64,000 bases of DNA. Source: Pseudomonadota bacterium. GTDB lineage: Bacteria; Desulfobacterota; Binatia; UBA9968. Numbering within the stretch: position 1 is the first letter of the stretch; the number at the start of each line of letters is the position of its first letter. The notes below the pieces were generated by a model, which ran no database searches, had not been told where the DNA came from, and saw nothing but the letters and a program-made list of their open reading frames with translations. Positions 63,145-64,000 of the stretch are shown one piece after another. Both the position numbers and the translations under genes were made by a program. Location of the stretch: contig JAJPJQ010000045.1 of NCBI GenBank assembly GCA_021324155.1, positions 59,596 through 123,595 on the forward strand, in the 5' to 3' direction.

Positions 63145-63890
63145 GGCCCACCTCGAAACGCGCGGCGCGAGGAATAGCCGCTCGCGCCGGCGGCCGCCGA
63201 TGGCACGGCGATCGTCTGCGCAACCCACGGATTACTCGTCACCGTGAACGTGCCGGGATTCTCATTCGCCGCGTTCAGTGTGCGCCGGACCACGCGGATG
63301 CTCGAACCGCTGCTCCCGTTCGTGGCGTCGGCCGTCAGGCCGTTCGCATAGCTGGCCGGGTCGCCGGTGTACGAGACGCCTGCGATCGTCTGGGCGATCG
63401 CGATCCACAGTATATCGTCGGCGCCCCAGCTCGGCGTCAACGACGGCGGATCGGGATTCGCAGAGCTGCCGGTCGCGGCCGTGCCCACCTCGATCGGCAG
63501 CGTCGTATGCGCGCCTGTTATCCGATAGCAGACGTGCGCCGCGCGGGTCGAAGCCGAAGTCGTGACCGTAATGCTCGCGCCCTCGCTGCCGTCGGCGAAG
63601 CGCTCGCGCACCTCGAGCGACGTCGAGCTCCCGTTCGCCTGAAATGTTTTCTGCGTCCAGCCGGCCGGCCACGACGGCGATGTTGCGCCGAAGCTTTCGT
63701 TCCAGCCCGACATGCAAATCAGCCGATCGCCGGCGGCGATCGACGCCGGCAGACTCACGGTGTGCGACGTGGTGCGCGAGCTCGACGTCGACGTATTCGT
63801 GGTAGCGACGGACGGAAACGCCGCATGCGCGGGCGCCGCGAGAAACAGAAGCGCGATTATGGAAAGACATAATTTTTTTATGCCTCCCAC
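63141..63890 (-). CDS. secreted Ser/Thr-rich phage-structural-like protein
   Basis: 249 aa from a GTG at 63890. Signal peptide KLCLSIIALLFLAAPAHA. The mature part is a beta-rich, Ser/Thr/Gly-dominated repeat (TSTSSSRTTSHTVSLPASIA, GDRLICMSGWNESFGATSPS) resembling phage or prophage tail-fibre or baseplate-associated proteins. The start overlaps the stop of the next upstream gene, and its TGA overlaps the following gene, so the three form a tightly packed late-type operon. Confidence 0.6.
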   Translation of the reverse strand: MGGIKKLCLSIIALLFLAAPAHAAFPSVATTNTSTSSSRTTSHTVSLPASIAAGDRLICMSGWNESFGATSPSWPAGWTQKTFQANGSSTSLEVRERFADGSEGASITVTTSASTRAAHVCYRITGAHTTLPIEVGTAATGSSANPDPPSLTPSWGADDILWIAIAQTIAGVSYTGDPASYANGLTADATNGSSGSSIRVVRRTLNAANENPGTFTVTSNPWVAQTIAVPSAAAGASGYSSRRAFRGGP

Positions 63891-64000
63891 TACATCGCCC
63901 TCCGAATCGTGAACTCGATATCCATGTAGCTGACCGTCGCGGCGAGCGTGTCGCTAGCATTCGTCGGATCGCGCCCTACTTTAAAAAAGAACGTCTCGCC
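63890..64000 (-). CDS. phage-type protein, N-terminal part beyond window
   Basis: Only the C-terminal 36 residues are present: GETFFFKVGRDPTNASDTLA then VSYMDIEFTIRRAM. The pattern FFKVGRDPT-x-ASDTL...DIEFTI is seen in phage structural (tail-fibre-like) proteins. Its TAG shares one base with the GTG of the next gene. The gene starts past the right edge. Confidence 0.6.
   Translation of the reverse strand, partial: GETFFFKVGRDPTNASDTLAATVSYMDIEFTIRRAM

Overview
The window is a high-GC (roughly 60-65%) chromosomal segment from a Gram-negative bacterium. Supporting signs are many Sec signal peptides and small lipoproteins, two NtrC-type sigma-54 activators with matching -24/-12 promoters, long multidomain histidine kinases, FtsH, and a very large expansion of periplasmic substrate-binding proteins. 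The gene style (transaldolase/phosphoglucose isomerase fusion, orphan substrate-binding proteins, a UGSC-like selenoprotein candidate, small zinc-ribbon proteins) resembles uncultured deltaproteobacteria-like soil or subsurface lineages such as Binatota or Rokubacteria/Methylomirabilota. That placement is inference; no rRNA gene is present, and I found no tRNA.

Layout. 1-213: 5' part of a secreted protein behind a near-consensus sigma-54 promoter. 385-10115 (minus): a pentose-phosphate operon read tkt > rpiB > tal-pgi > gnd > zwf > glk > pgl. 10229-10937: two tandem paralogous small proteins. 10991-17904 (plus): a chemosensory-like block of CheB, CheR-PAS, CheB with zinc ribbon, PAS-GAF histidine kinase and NtrC-type regulator, with no chemoreceptor. 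18081-24409: small zinc-ribbon proteins, a single-domain response regulator, a GT83-like membrane glycosyltransferase, a mannose-1-phosphate guanylyltransferase-like protein and an iron-permease-like protein. Several of these genes share an upstream GGGTATTYRCCC-like motif. 24515-27410: secreted M28 peptidase with PDZ, then a TolB-like propeller lipoprotein. 27521-27860 (minus): three miniature lipoprotein genes of 26, 40 and 26 residues in tandem, with a terminator. 28055-32148: response regulators, another zinc ribbon, a Gln/Gly-repeat secreted protein, an NMT1-type binding protein and a ferritin-like protein.

32252-53664 (minus) is the most striking part. Seventeen paralogous PF04392-type ABC substrate-binding proteins lie head to tail without any permease or ATPase gene. 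They are interrupted only by a dCACHE-HAMP-GAF histidine kinase and a receiver, and are followed by a receiver-adenylate/guanylate cyclase and a KTSC protein. No gap exceeds 51 bp across 21 genes, and five neighbouring pairs overlap by 4 bp. Directly upstream of the first copy is a consensus -24/-12 promoter, and upstream of that an NtrC-type activator (53837-55171). The activator's receiver is a close paralogue of the receiver fused to the cyclase at the other end. I infer a sigma-54-controlled ligand-sensing or scavenging locus in which many binding proteins feed a shared receptor kinase or a transporter encoded elsewhere.

55408-61297: Dps, a cytochrome c, a candidate selenoprotein with an in-frame TGA and a SECIS-like hairpin (plus a downstream +1 frameshift), a zinc alcohol dehydrogenase and FtsH. 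61713-64000: the edge of a prophage-like segment with a small zinc ribbon, a D12-class adenine methylase and three phage-style proteins, continuing past the right edge.
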